The translations under genes were made by a program, and so were the position numbers. From Actinocorallia longicatena (lineage in GTDB: Bacteria > Actinomycetota > Actinomycetes > Streptosporangiales > Streptosporangiaceae): a DNA stretch of 64,000 bases. Of this stretch, positions 24,610 through 32,778 are shown in pieces. A model generated the notes under the pieces. It was not told where the DNA came from. It saw only the letters and a list, made by a program, of their open reading frames with translations, and ran no database searches. Location of the stretch: the NCBI RefSeq assembly GCF_039534125.1, contig NZ_BAAAUV010000012.1:124001-188000 (forward strand), in the 5' to 3' direction. Positions within the stretch are counted from its first letter, which is position 1; each line of letters starts with the position of its first letter.

Positions 24610-26118
24610 ATGCGGTTTCGTCTCCGGCGGGCGCTGGCAGCGCTCGCGCTCGTCGTTCCAGCCGTCCAGATCCTCACGGCACAGGCCGCGCACGCGGCGC
24701 CGCCGAACATCTCACTCGCCAACGTCAAGGCGCATCTGACGCAGCTGCAGTCGATCGCCACCGCCAACGGCGGCAACCGCGCCCACGGCCGTCCGGGCTA
24801 CCTCGCCTCGGTCAACTACGCCAAGGGCCTGCTCGACGCCGCCGGGTACACCACCACCGTCCAGTCCTTCACCTACAACGGCGCCACCGGCTACAACCTC
24901 ATCGCCGACTGGCCCGGCGGCGACCCCAACGACGTCCTCATGACCGGCTCCCACCTCGACAGCGTCACCGCCGGCCCGGGCATCAACGACAACGGATCCG
25001 GCAGCGCCGGCGTGCTGGAGACCGCCCTGGAGGTCTCCCGGCAGGCCCTCGCCCCGACCAAGCACCTGCGGTTCGGCTGGTGGGGCGCCGAAGAACTCGG
25101 CCTGCGCGGCTCCACCGCCTACGTCTCCTCCCTGACGGCCACCGAACGCGCCAAGATCAAGGGCTATCTGAACTTCGACATGATCGGCTCGCCCAACCCC
25201 GGCTACTTCCTCTACGACGGCGACAACTCCGACGGCGTCGGCTCGGGCCCCGGCCCGTCCGGATCGGCCCAGATCGAGGCGACCCTGGCCGCCTACTTCA
25301 CCTCCATCGGCGTCGCGACCCGCGGCACCGACTTCGACGGACGCTCCGACTACGGCCCGTTCATCGCCCAGGGCATCCCCGCCGGAGGCACCTTCACCGG
25401 CGCCGAGGGCGTCAAGACCGCCGCCCAGGCCACCCTGTGGGGCGGCACCTCCGGCCAGGCGTTCGACGCCTGCTACCACCGCGCCTGCGACACCTCCGCC
25501 AACATCAACGACACCGCCCTGGACCGCAACGCCGACGCCATCGCCTACACCGTCTGGACCCTCGGTACCGCGGCCGTGCCCACCACCGTCTGGTCGGACT
25601 CCTTCGAGACCTCCACCGGCTGGACCACCGACCCCGCCGGCACCGACACCGCCACCACCGGCCAGTGGGAGCGCGGCGACCCCGCCGCCACCACCTCCTC
25701 CGGCACCAAGCAGGTCGGCACCACCCCCAGCGGCGTCAACGACCTCGTCACCGGCCGCCTGGCCGGCACCGACGCCGGAACCCACGACGTCGACGGGGGA
25801 GTGACGAGCGTCCAGTCACCGCCCATCACCCTGCCCGCCACCGGGACCCTCACCCTCGCCTACTCCTGGTACCTCGCCCACGGCAGCAACTCCTCCACCG
25901 CCGACTCCTTCCGGGTGAAGATCGTCGGCGCGACCACGACGACCGTCCAGCAGCAGCTCGGCGCGGCCGCCAACCGCAACGGCGCCTTCGCCCCCGCGAC
26001 CGTGAACCTGACCCCCTACGCGGGCCAGACCATCCGCATCCTCATCGAGGCCACCGACGCCTCCACCGGCAGCCTTCTCGAGGCCGGCGTGGACGACGTC
26101 ACCATCACCCGCCAGTAG
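24610..26118 (+). CDS. Secreted M28 zinc aminopeptidase with C-terminal beta-sandwich
   Basis: 502 residues. A signal peptide (RFRLRRALAALALVVPA, cleavage after AHA, about 32) leads into the peptidase. Metal ligands are His115, Asp127, Glu162, Asp190 and His290, with catalytic Glu161. The first four have the same spacings (12, 35, 28) as in Streptomyces griseus aminopeptidase. CYHRACDT matches the last ligand site. From about 330 a Gly/Thr-rich jelly-roll domain of proprotein-convertase P type follows (WSDSFETSTGW to DDVTITRQ). A strong terminator hairpin follows the stop. Confidence 0.93.
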   Translation: MRFRLRRALAALALVVPAVQILTAQAAHAAPPNISLANVKAHLTQLQSIATANGGNRAHGRPGYLASVNYAKGLLDAAGYTTTVQSFTYNGATGYNLIADWPGGDPNDVLMTGSHLDSVTAGPGINDNGSGSAGVLETALEVSRQALAPTKHLRFGWWGAEELGLRGSTAYVSSLTATERAKIKGYLNFDMIGSPNPGYFLYDGDNSDGVGSGPGPSGSAQIEATLAAYFTSIGVATRGTDFDGRSDYGPFIAQGIPAGGTFTGAEGVKTAAQATLWGGTSGQAFDACYHRACDTSANINDTALDRNADAIAYTVWTLGTAAVPTTVWSDSFETSTGWTTDPAGTDTATTGQWERGDPAATTSSGTKQVGTTPSGVNDLVTGRLAGTDAGTHDVDGGVTSVQSPPITLPATGTLTLAYSWYLAHGSNSSTADSFRVKIVGATTTTVQQQLGAAANRNGAFAPATVNLTPYAGQTIRILIEATDASTGSLLEAGVDDVTITRQ

Positions 26119-26124
26119 ACCGGT

Positions 26125-26154
26125 CCCGGGCGGCCCCCGCCGGGGCCGCCCGGG
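26125..26154 (+). terminator. Hairpin terminator after aminopeptidase gene
   Basis: CCCGGGCGGCCCC (26125-26137) pairs exactly with GGGGCCGCCCGGG (26142-26154) across CGCC, 6 bases after the stop. Confidence 0.8.
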
Positions 26155-26242
26155 CACCCGCACGACACGGGACACGGACGGGACATCCGGCTCAGGCGCG
26201 GCGGCCGCCGATACGGCACCGTGGGCCGGGGGAGGGGACGGG

Positions 26243-26662
26243 ATGCGGCGGGTGTCGGTGAACGGCCGGGGCATGTTCGAGGTGACCGGTGACGCGCAGG
26301 GCGTGATCGTCGGCTTCCTGGGCTGCGCGCTGAGCCCCTACCCGTGCGGGCCGCCGCTCCGGGAGGAACTGGCCGGACGGTTCGCCCCCGGCGGGCCGGG
26401 GCTGGCCGTCCCCGACACGTTCGCCGCCTACCGGATGCTGTCGCGCGACGACCTTCCGGACGAGTACCTGATCGGCGGTCTCCCGCCCGGCTGGAGGCAT
26501 CTGACCTTCACCCCTGACGAGGAGACCTGGGCGCTCGTCCTGTTCTCCCGCGAGCGGCGGACCGCCCTCAGCGAGCTCGTCGAGGGGGAGGAACTGCGCG
26601 CGCTCCTCGCCCAGGCGCTGGAGCTCAGAGCGCGATGGGACGGCTACCGGCATGGCTCCTGA
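26243..26662 (+). CDS. Hypothetical protein, 139 residues
   Basis: I do not recognise a family. ATG 26243 follows GGAGGGGAC, a good ribosome-binding site. The protein is soluble, without signal or membrane helix. It has a central GPPLREELAGRF and a C-terminal acidic helix (ALSELVEGEELRALLAQALELRARW). The reading frame has the expected third-position GC, and the terminator upstream makes this an independent unit. About 220 bases without recognisable features separate it from the convergent gene. Confidence 0.6.
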   Translation: MRRVSVNGRGMFEVTGDAQGVIVGFLGCALSPYPCGPPLREELAGRFAPGGPGLAVPDTFAAYRMLSRDDLPDEYLIGGLPPGWRHLTFTPDEETWALVLFSRERRTALSELVEGEELRALLAQALELRARWDGYRHGS

Positions 26663-26885
26663 GGAACGGTCCCGGGCGGGCAAAGAACACCAAGGAGCGC
26701 GCCCCGAGCGTCCGGCCGGGGAGCGCCGCTGACCCGCCGGTGGAGCACCGAGCCTTTGCCCAGGTCACAGCGTTGCCGCTCGGAGATCCGACAGAACGCC
26801 CATAGCTCCGCGAAGCCGGGTGAAGGGGTGGGCACGGGCCGCTTTGCCTTCCACCATCTGCCTTGGTCGGGGCTTGGCGATCCGG

Positions 26886-27326
26886 TCAGAGGCTCGAGGG
26901 CAGGATGGTGAGGATCGCCAGGCCCACGACCAGGTTGATGGCGGCCACGGCCAGCATGTGGCCGAAGGATCCGCCGAAGGTGAACGGCAGCAGGGTGGCG
27001 GCCGCGGTCAGCAGCCCGACGATCCAGGAGAAGAACCGCAGCGGGCTCGGCATGGCCAGCAGCAGCACGTGCAGGAGAGCGGTGGCGGCCAGTGCCGCAC
27101 CCGCGGCGGCGAGCGCGTAGGACGTGGTGGAACCGTCGCCGTAGGACCCCGAGTCGACCGGGGCGAGAAGGTCGCTCTTGACGAACAGCCGGATGACGAT
27201 GACGCCCACGACCACGACCAGCGCGACCACGACCGCCGTCCCCGCCCCGGCCGCCCACAGCCGGCCCGGGCTGAAAGAACGCCGGGCAGGGGGTGGTTCG
27301 GCAGGGCCCTGCCAGGGATTCGTCAT
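26886..27326 (-). CDS. Four-helix membrane protein, DUF6069-like
   Basis: 146 residues from ATG 27326. A Pro-rich cytoplasmic start (NPWQGPAEPPPARR) is followed by four hydrophobic segments at about 28-50, 70-92, 97-118 and 121-145. The pattern, with AALLHVLLLAMPSPLRFFSWIVG between helices 2 and 3 and HMLAVAAINLVVGLAIL last, resembles DUF6069 proteins of actinobacteria, whose function is unknown. Confidence 0.6.
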   Translation of the reverse strand: MTNPWQGPAEPPPARRSFSPGRLWAAGAGTAVVVALVVVVGVIVIRLFVKSDLLAPVDSGSYGDGSTTSYALAAAGAALAATALLHVLLLAMPSPLRFFSWIVGLLTAAATLLPFTFGGSFGHMLAVAAINLVVGLAILTILPSSL

Positions 27327-27441
27327 GGCACCTCGCTCCGCACGGTCTCTCCCGGGGTCTGCCCGTGCCTCACCCAGGCGAAGGCCAGCGGACCGTCCGC
27401 TGTTCACCAAGCGGGCGGTCGCGGAGAACGCGGCGGCCGGG

Positions 27442-27816
27442 TCAGGCGGCCAGGGACCGGGAGCACCGGGCGCCGGCGAGGTGGTCCAGGGCCGACCGGA
27501 CGGTACGGCCGTCGAGGAGGTAGACGGCGTCCGGTTCGCCCCGGGACCCCGAACCGTCCGTGTCCGGGCCGGCTTCCCACACCTTCACCCTGATGTGGGC
27601 GTCGCCCGGCGGCCGGCGCGCGTGCTCCTGGCGGGGGTCCGCGGCGAGGACCAGCAGATACCGCTCCATGACGGAGCGGGCGAACCGGCGGGCGCTCATC
27701 TCCCGGCCGGAGAGCGCTTCCACCGCGACGAGCCCGGCCTCGGCGACGTTCACCGGCGACCAGTGATCACTCTCCCAGCCCGTCTGCACCTCGAACAGGA
27801 AACGCTCCACCGACAC
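27442..27816 (-). CDS. Hypothetical protein, 124 residues
   Basis: Starts at GTG 27816 with GAGGGAGCTG upstream. FLFEVQTGWESDHWSPVNVAEAGLVAVEAL, then MSARRFARSVMERYLLVLA and HIRVKVWEAG suggest a small alpha/beta protein. I cannot assign it to a family. The last 15 residues contain the only Cys. It lies upstream of the membrane gene at 27326 on the same strand, with a 115-base gap. Confidence 0.55.
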   Translation of the reverse strand: MSVERFLFEVQTGWESDHWSPVNVAEAGLVAVEALSGREMSARRFARSVMERYLLVLAADPRQEHARRPPGDAHIRVKVWEAGPDTDGSGSRGEPDAVYLLDGRTVRSALDHLAGARCSRSLAA

Positions 27817-27925
27817 CAGCTCCCTCGAACACCGCGGCCGAAGGTCTCGCCCTACCTCGGCGGGCCCGATTCAAACCCCTCCGCCGTCCAGGTGGCGGGG
27901 CACGGGAGGTCGATGCCATGATCCG

Positions 27926-28507
27926 GTGGTGTTCGGTGTGAGTGAGAACGATCTCCAGGAGCGGCTGTCGGCGCTGGAGGAGCGGATGACCGACCGGGTC
28001 GACGACCTCGGACGGGAGCTCCGGGAGCTGGTCGACCGGCGGATCGGGGAACTGCGGGAGATCCTGGACGTCGATCCGGAGGAACGGACACGGGCACTGG
28101 TCACTTACGCGGCCGAGGGCGTCCGCCGCGAACTGGAGCAGACCATCGCCGAGGCGGCCCGGCTGCGGGAGGGCACCGGCGCGCTCCAGAAGGCTCAGGA
28201 GGCGCTGACCGCCCGCCTGTCCGGTGGCGGTGATCCGCCGCCGTGGCGGACCAACGCGCGCTTCAACGTCGTCTACCGGGCGGAGGTCCCCTCCTACATC
28301 GCCGTCTATTTCGTGGGCGGGCGCACCGACCGTGTCTCCCTGCTCATCGGCGACGACGACCCGCCGGCCAAGAGCTACGGCGAGCTGGACGTCTCCGCCG
28401 AGACCACCTCCTTCATCGGCGCCCTCGTCCGTCCCGGAGAGCACTGGATGGCCAGGGCCAAACGCGGCACCGGCTCGGTGAAGTGCGTCGTCACCACCCT
28501 CTACTGA
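27926..28507 (+). CDS. Coiled-coil protein with C-terminal beta-domain, unknown
   Basis: 193 residues. The first 110 are a charged heptad coiled coil (LQERLSALEERMTDRVDDLGRELRELVDRR, continuing to about 105). The last 85 (RTNARFNVVYRAEVPSYIAVYFVGG, VSLLIGDDD, AKRGTGSVKCVVTTLY) look like a compact beta-domain. Start choice is open between GTG 27926, 27929 and 27938; none has a well-placed ribosome-binding site. It converges, with a 3-base gap, on the Mrr-like gene. Function unknown; it may form an oligomer displaying the beta-domains. Confidence 0.6.
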   Translation: MVFGVSENDLQERLSALEERMTDRVDDLGRELRELVDRRIGELREILDVDPEERTRALVTYAAEGVRRELEQTIAEAARLREGTGALQKAQEALTARLSGGGDPPPWRTNARFNVVYRAEVPSYIAVYFVGGRTDRVSLLIGDDDPPAKSYGELDVSAETTSFIGALVRPGEHWMARAKRGTGSVKCVVTTLY

Positions 28508-28510
28508 CGT

Positions 28511-29206
28511 TCAGCCGGGCTCGTGCCGCCCGGGGGACAGGCCCAGAACGTCGTGCAGGTGGACGCCGTCGGTGGCCCAGCGGATGAGCGCGGCCCTGTC
28601 GATGAGATGGATATCGGCCTTCTCGGAGAAGGCGAGGGCGTCCCGGGTGTAGCCGCTGGTGGTGACGACGAGCTTGAGCCGGGCCTGGTAGATCGGCCAG
28701 GCCGCCCCCGCGACCTTCTGCACGTCATGGGAGCCGACCCGGTTGCCGTGCGCGTAGTGCTTCACCTGGACCATCCAGATCCCGCCCAGGACCGGGTCAT
28801 GGCCGACGACGTCACCGGAGAAGTCCCCGGCCCGTCCCGTGTGCTGCGCGTCGACCCCGTCGCGGCGCAGCAGGCGCATGACGGCGATCTCGAACTCCCG
28901 CCAGTGCATCGCCTCCATCTCCTCGAACGTCAGGCTGTAGGAGGCCATCCGCCCACGGCGCTCCTGCTCGGCCGCCCACAGCGACCGCCAGTACCGGTCG
29001 GCTCCGACAGCCGCCAGCGCCAGCAGAGGCAGCGCCAGATACCAGCGGTCGACCGCCAGCCTCCACCCGGCGTGCAGCAGCCACCCCCCAGCCGCCAGCC
29101 CCACAACCCAGGCGAACCAGCCCTCCCCGCTCCGCGGCCTGGACGGCAGCCAGAGCCACCCCGGCACCCACCAGGGCCGCCACTCCTCCTCGAACCCGAC
29201 GCCCAC
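28511..29206 (-). CDS. Membrane-anchored Mrr-like restriction endonuclease
   Basis: 231 residues from GTG 29206, with GGGAGGCTCC upstream. Two hydrophobic segments (about 29-47 and 54-70) precede a PD-(D/E)XK domain of the Mrr_cat type. The core is Glu105 (REFE), Asp132 (FSGDVV) and Gln147-x-Lys149 (WMVQVKHY), then KLVVTTSGYTRDA and IHLIDRAAL, the standard blocks. Mrr-type enzymes cut methylated or modified DNA. Two membrane helices would hold the nuclease at the inner membrane, where it could meet incoming DNA (inference). Confidence 0.82.
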   Translation of the reverse strand: MGVGFEEEWRPWWVPGWLWLPSRPRSGEGWFAWVVGLAAGGWLLHAGWRLAVDRWYLALPLLALAAVGADRYWRSLWAAEQERRGRMASYSLTFEEMEAMHWREFEIAVMRLLRRDGVDAQHTGRAGDFSGDVVGHDPVLGGIWMVQVKHYAHGNRVGSHDVQKVAGAAWPIYQARLKLVVTTSGYTRDALAFSEKADIHLIDRAALIRWATDGVHLHDVLGLSPGRHEPG

Positions 29207-29335
29207 GGAGCCTCCCGGTCCGGCCGGCCACGCTGACAAGCCACGCCACCCGATGGAAACACGCCCCACCGACGGAAAACCGCCCGACCACCACCCAGGT
29301 AAGACAGATGTCCACCCGAGGTGAGCCCGGCGTAC

Positions 29336-29764
29336 CTAGGGCTCGTACCTCACATCAACGGTGGTCAGTTCGGGAAACGTGCCGACCTGGCTCAGGAGCC
29401 CGTCCCCGGCCCTCAGCGCGTCGATCGGGCTTCCCGATGTGTCGAGGAGCCTCTTGACGCCGACCTGGTCCCTGAACCTGATGGTCGCCTTGGTCAGCTG
29501 CTCGGTCCCGGCGCAGTTCCCCTTCCCCGCCGACCTCGTCTCGGCACCGACGGTGATGCGATCGCCCGCAGCCGACAGCGTCACCCTCACCTCTTCGTCG
29601 CACGACCCGGCCCAGAAGATCAGCGTTCCGGCCGAGCCGCTCTGATCCGGCACATACCCCTCCACGTCGGCCTGCTGAAAGGGCTGCGGGCCGGCCGAGC
29701 ACGACGTCAGCGCGAGGAGGACCGCGGCGCCGATGCTGATCGATCTTCCACCGCTCATGGCCAT
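29336..29764 (-). CDS. Small lipoprotein, unknown function
   Basis: 142 residues from ATG 29764 (AGAAGGGG upstream); ATG 29758 is an alternative. A signal peptide (SISIGAAVLLALTSC) ends in the lipobox LTSC, so the mature protein is lipid-anchored outside the membrane. The mature part has two more Cys residues (GSCDEE and GNCAGT), which could form a disulfide. No family is recognised. It lies 64 bases downstream of the RNase H-like gene and may be cotranscribed with it. Confidence 0.65.
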   Translation of the reverse strand: MAMSGGRSISIGAAVLLALTSCSAGPQPFQQADVEGYVPDQSGSAGTLIFWAGSCDEEVRVTLSAAGDRITVGAETRSAGKGNCAGTEQLTKATIRFRDQVGVKRLLDTSGSPIDALRAGDGLLSQVGTFPELTTVDVRYEP

Positions 29765-29828
29765 CGGCCCCTTCTCGTCTGTACGGCATCCGGCCGCCGA
29801 CGCCACGTCGAGGTGCCAGGTCGAGCTG

Positions 29829-31001
29829 CTAGGCATCGCCGTTGACGGCCTGGAGGAGGGTCCAGCGGCCGTCGAGGCGGGCGGCGGTCAGGAGGATGCG
29901 CCAGCCGGGCTTCGCCATGGCGCAGATCCTGGGTGGGAGGGAGATCGGTCCGATCTCGGTGTCGAGACCGTCCTCCCTGAACGTGATCGAGCCTTCCGTG
30001 ATCTTCACGATCTCGGCGTACTGGTCGGCGATCCAGTCCTCGGAGGCGAGTTCGCCGTGGTCGACGTCGGGGGCCTCGTCCTCGATGTGGTCCTTGAGGG
30101 CGTTCACGAACGTCCGGACGGCCGTGAAGCCGCCGAACCTCTCGGTGAGCTCACCGGCGAGGGACTTCGCGGTTCCGGCGCCGATCTGGCCGGTGTCCCT
30201 CAGGTGGTCCAGGAGGGCGTGCATCACCTCACGGATGGTCTCCAGCTCGGCCGGGCTCGCGAACCTCTTGTGCACGACCACGTAGCAGAAATCGGGAAGG
30301 TGGTCGGCGATGCTGCTCGCGCGGACCGTGCCCGGCTTCTCGTCGCCGTACCAGCCGATGCTGAAGCGCAGGATGCCGACGACGTCCTCGACCGCCTCGA
30401 AGTCACGCCGGGGGAGACGAGCGCGCTCGCCGGACAGGAACCGTCGCAGCGCCTCCTCCAGGGACGTCTTCGCCCGCCCGGCCGGCTCCACGCCGTCCCG
30501 CGCGAGGGCTTCGGCCTCGACGAGCGCGTCGTAGGCCAGGTCCTGGAGGCGTTCGTAGGGGTGGTCGTCCTCCAGGTCCTCGAACGGGTCGATGAAGTAC
30601 GCGTCGTCCTCGTCGTCCTCGGCCAGATCACCGAACTCCTCGGCCCACTCGATCCGGTGCGTCCCGGCCATCGCCATGAGCCGCCGGTACAGATCCGCGT
30701 CCGGGACGCGCTCCGGTTCCGTCCCCGGCCTGGGCACGCCCTCTCCGCCGCACCAGACCCTGACGCGCACCGGCCGGGTCAGCCGCTCCAGCCCCTCGAC
30801 CACGGCCGTGAACGTCATGAGCTCGCCGGTCGTCTCCTGGGCATGGCCGCTGAGCTCCCTGGCGTGGTCGCCGTACCTCAGCAGCGCGCCCCACCCGCCG
30901 GGCCCCGCGGTGCTCTCCCCGAGGCCCGCGGCCATCAGGCGCACGATCCCGGGCTCCGGCTCCTCGATCACGTTCGCGCCCTCCGATCGGCTCAGCGGCA
31001 T
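29829..31001 (-). CDS. Degenerate RNase HI-like domain fused to an uncharacterised acidic region
   Basis: 390 residues from ATG 31001; ATG 31037 in the same frame is the alternative and neither has a clear ribosome-binding site. Residues about 20-90 follow the RNase HI pattern: GPGGWGALLRYGDHARELSG, then TAVVEGLERLTRPVRVRVW. The catalytic acids appear lost: TDGS reads MAAG, the MEL glutamate position is Thr, and the T-D-S position is WCGG. The remaining 300 residues hold an acidic stretch (AEDDEDDAYFIDPFEDLEDDH) and a helical domain I do not recognise. It is probably a nucleic-acid-binding or structural relic rather than a nuclease. Confidence 0.6.
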   Translation of the reverse strand: MPLSRSEGANVIEEPEPGIVRLMAAGLGESTAGPGGWGALLRYGDHARELSGHAQETTGELMTFTAVVEGLERLTRPVRVRVWCGGEGVPRPGTEPERVPDADLYRRLMAMAGTHRIEWAEEFGDLAEDDEDDAYFIDPFEDLEDDHPYERLQDLAYDALVEAEALARDGVEPAGRAKTSLEEALRRFLSGERARLPRRDFEAVEDVVGILRFSIGWYGDEKPGTVRASSIADHLPDFCYVVVHKRFASPAELETIREVMHALLDHLRDTGQIGAGTAKSLAGELTERFGGFTAVRTFVNALKDHIEDEAPDVDHGELASEDWIADQYAEIVKITEGSITFREDGLDTEIGPISLPPRICAMAKPGWRILLTAARLDGRWTLLQAVNGDA

Positions 31002-31069
31002 TCCGGCCGATCGTAGTGACAAAACCGGTTCTCTCATGGAATGTCGGCGGTGATCACTAGAGTCCGGCC

Positions 31070-31828
31070 ATGACCTCCGCTCCGCAGACGACCTCTGACG
31101 CCTGGCGTCACCAGCTCACCGCCGCGTTCGAGATCTTCCTCGGCCGCCCCCTGGCGAGCTTCGACCCTGCCGCCGACTACGCGACGATCTTCGGCGGCAA
31201 CCTCTTCCGCGAACTCGGCTTCGCCCGCGACCCCGCCTGGGTGACGCCCGCCGCGCTCACCGGCGCCGAACCGGTCATCTGGGACTGCCCGATCTTCGAC
31301 CTCGACGAGCCGCTCCTGCGCTTCGACGCCTGCCGCTCGGTCTTCGAGTTCGACAAGCGCGACCTCCCCGCCGCCCTGGAAGCCGACCTCGCCCAGGTCT
31401 TCTTCGACGGCCGCCTCCTCCTGGGCGCCGATCTGGCCCCGCTGGCCGCCCGTCACGACCTGGCCGCCCTGGCCGACGCGTGGACGGTCTGCCACCCGCG
31501 CCTGCTCACCGACGGCACGCTCTTCGACGCCTTCCGCGCCGCGACCGCCCTCGGCGACGACCCCGCCAGCCTCCTGAACCTCGAGGCCGAAGCGTCGGAG
31601 GAATGGCAGGACGCCCTCTCCGCCCTCCCCTCACCCGAACTCCGCGCCCATCTGTCCTTCTTCTGCACCGACGGCGAAGAGGGCCTGATGTACCTGGGCA
31701 CCGAACGTTCAGGCGGCGCCCTCGTCCCCGCGCCCGGCGCCACCCTCATCGCCAACTGGGAAGAGGGCCAGAGCCAGGTCGAGTTCGCCATCGTCCGGCT
31801 CGGCACCCCCTTCGAAGCCGGGGCGTAG
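31070..31828 (+). CDS. Hypothetical protein, 252 residues
   Basis: Starts at ATG 31070; TAGAGT (31058-31063) is 6 bases before it, so the mRNA is probably leaderless. FEIFLGRPLASFDPAADYATIFGGNLFRELGF and later LAALADAWTVCHPRLLTDGTLFDAFRAA are distinct blocks, but I cannot place the family. It is soluble, acidic and rich in Phe and Asp. It is divergent from the RNase H-like gene. Its last 120 bases are overlapped on the other strand by the LysR gene. Confidence 0.6.
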   Translation: MTSAPQTTSDAWRHQLTAAFEIFLGRPLASFDPAADYATIFGGNLFRELGFARDPAWVTPAALTGAEPVIWDCPIFDLDEPLLRFDACRSVFEFDKRDLPAALEADLAQVFFDGRLLLGADLAPLAARHDLAALADAWTVCHPRLLTDGTLFDAFRAATALGDDPASLLNLEAEASEEWQDALSALPSPELRAHLSFFCTDGEEGLMYLGTERSGGALVPAPGATLIANWEEGQSQVEFAIVRLGTPFEAGA

Positions 31829-32680
31829 GGGATCCGTCTCTTTCAAGAGGGTGGCGGTGCGGACGAGGGCGGCGACGGCTCGTGATCGGCTGTGCGACGG
31901 CCAGGCGATCACCGTCGTGATGCTGGGGGCGTCCAGGACGGGGACGGTGTCCAGGTCGCCGCGCAGGTGCGTGCGGCAGGATTCCGGCAGGACGGCCGTG
32001 GCGCGGCCGAGGGCGATCAGCTGGTAGAGCTGGGCGGTGTCGTGGGCCTCGGGGCCGGGGCCGTCGGGGTAGGTGCCGTCGCGGCGGGGCCAGCGGGGCA
32101 TCGGGAGGCCGGGCAGGCCGGTGACGTCGGCCATCGTGACGTGGTCGCGGGAGGCCAGGGGATGGCCGGCCGGGACCACGGCGACCTGGCTCTCGGTGTG
32201 GAGTTCCTCGGTGTCGAATCCGGCCGTCGAGTCGAACGGCCGGTGCAGGAGCGCGACGTCGGCGAGGCCGTCGCGGAGCATGTACTCCTGTTCGCCGATG
32301 CCGCAGAGCCGCACGTCGACGGGGACAGCGCCGGGGGCGGCGGCGTAGGCGGCCAGAAGCCCGGCCAGCAGTTCGCCGGCCGCCCCCGCCTTGGTGACGA
32401 GGACCAGGCCGGGACGGTCCTTCGCGGCACGGCGGGTACGGCGCCCCGCGGCGTCGACCGCGTCGAGGGCGGCCCGGCCCTCGACGAGCAGGACCGATCC
32501 GGCCTCGGTGAGCGAGACGGTGCGGCCGGCCCGGTCCAGCAGGGTCACGCCCAGGCGGCGTTCGAGCTGCTGGATCGCCCGCGACAGCGGAGGCTGCGCG
32601 ATCCCGAGACGTTGCGCGGCCCGGCCGAAGTGCAGCTCCTCGGCGACGGCGACGAAGTACCGCAACTCCCGCGTTTCCAT
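31709..32680 (-). CDS. LysR family transcriptional regulator with extended C-terminus
   Basis: 323 residues from ATG 32680, with GAGGGGC upstream. The LysR HTH is textbook: TRELRYFVAVAEELHFGRAAQRLGIAQPPLSRAIQQLERRLGVTLLDR. The effector domain runs to about RTATLLKET (285). The frame then continues about 38 residues (DPLRPGFEGGAEPDDGELDLALALFPVGDE) antisense to the convergent gene, probably because the original stop was lost. It is divergent from the SDR gene; a T-N11-A dyad lies between them and it probably regulates that gene. Confidence 0.88.
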   Translation of the reverse strand: METRELRYFVAVAEELHFGRAAQRLGIAQPPLSRAIQQLERRLGVTLLDRAGRTVSLTEAGSVLLVEGRAALDAVDAAGRRTRRAAKDRPGLVLVTKAGAAGELLAGLLAAYAAAPGAVPVDVRLCGIGEQEYMLRDGLADVALLHRPFDSTAGFDTEELHTESQVAVVPAGHPLASRDHVTMADVTGLPGLPMPRWPRRDGTYPDGPGPEAHDTAQLYQLIALGRATAVLPESCRTHLRGDLDTVPVLDAPSITTVIAWPSHSRSRAVAALVRTATLLKETDPLRPGFEGGAEPDDGELDLALALFPVGDEGGAGRGDEGAA

Positions 32681-32689
32681 GCCCCTCAC

Positions 32690-32722
32690 GGTATCCGCCC
32701 GGATCGATACCCGTGAGGTATC
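32690..32722. promoter_or_regulatory. LysR box between LysR and SDR genes
   Basis: GATACCCGTGAGGTATC (32706-32722) is a dyad with T-N11-A at its core, the LysR consensus. A further GGTATC at 32690-32695 gives a third half-site, as is usual for LysR promoters. Confidence 0.65.
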
Positions 32723-32778
32723 GGCGGCCACCCGATCGGTGTTGGAGGTTCCGGCGCGGGCCGGGCCAGGATCGGGAC

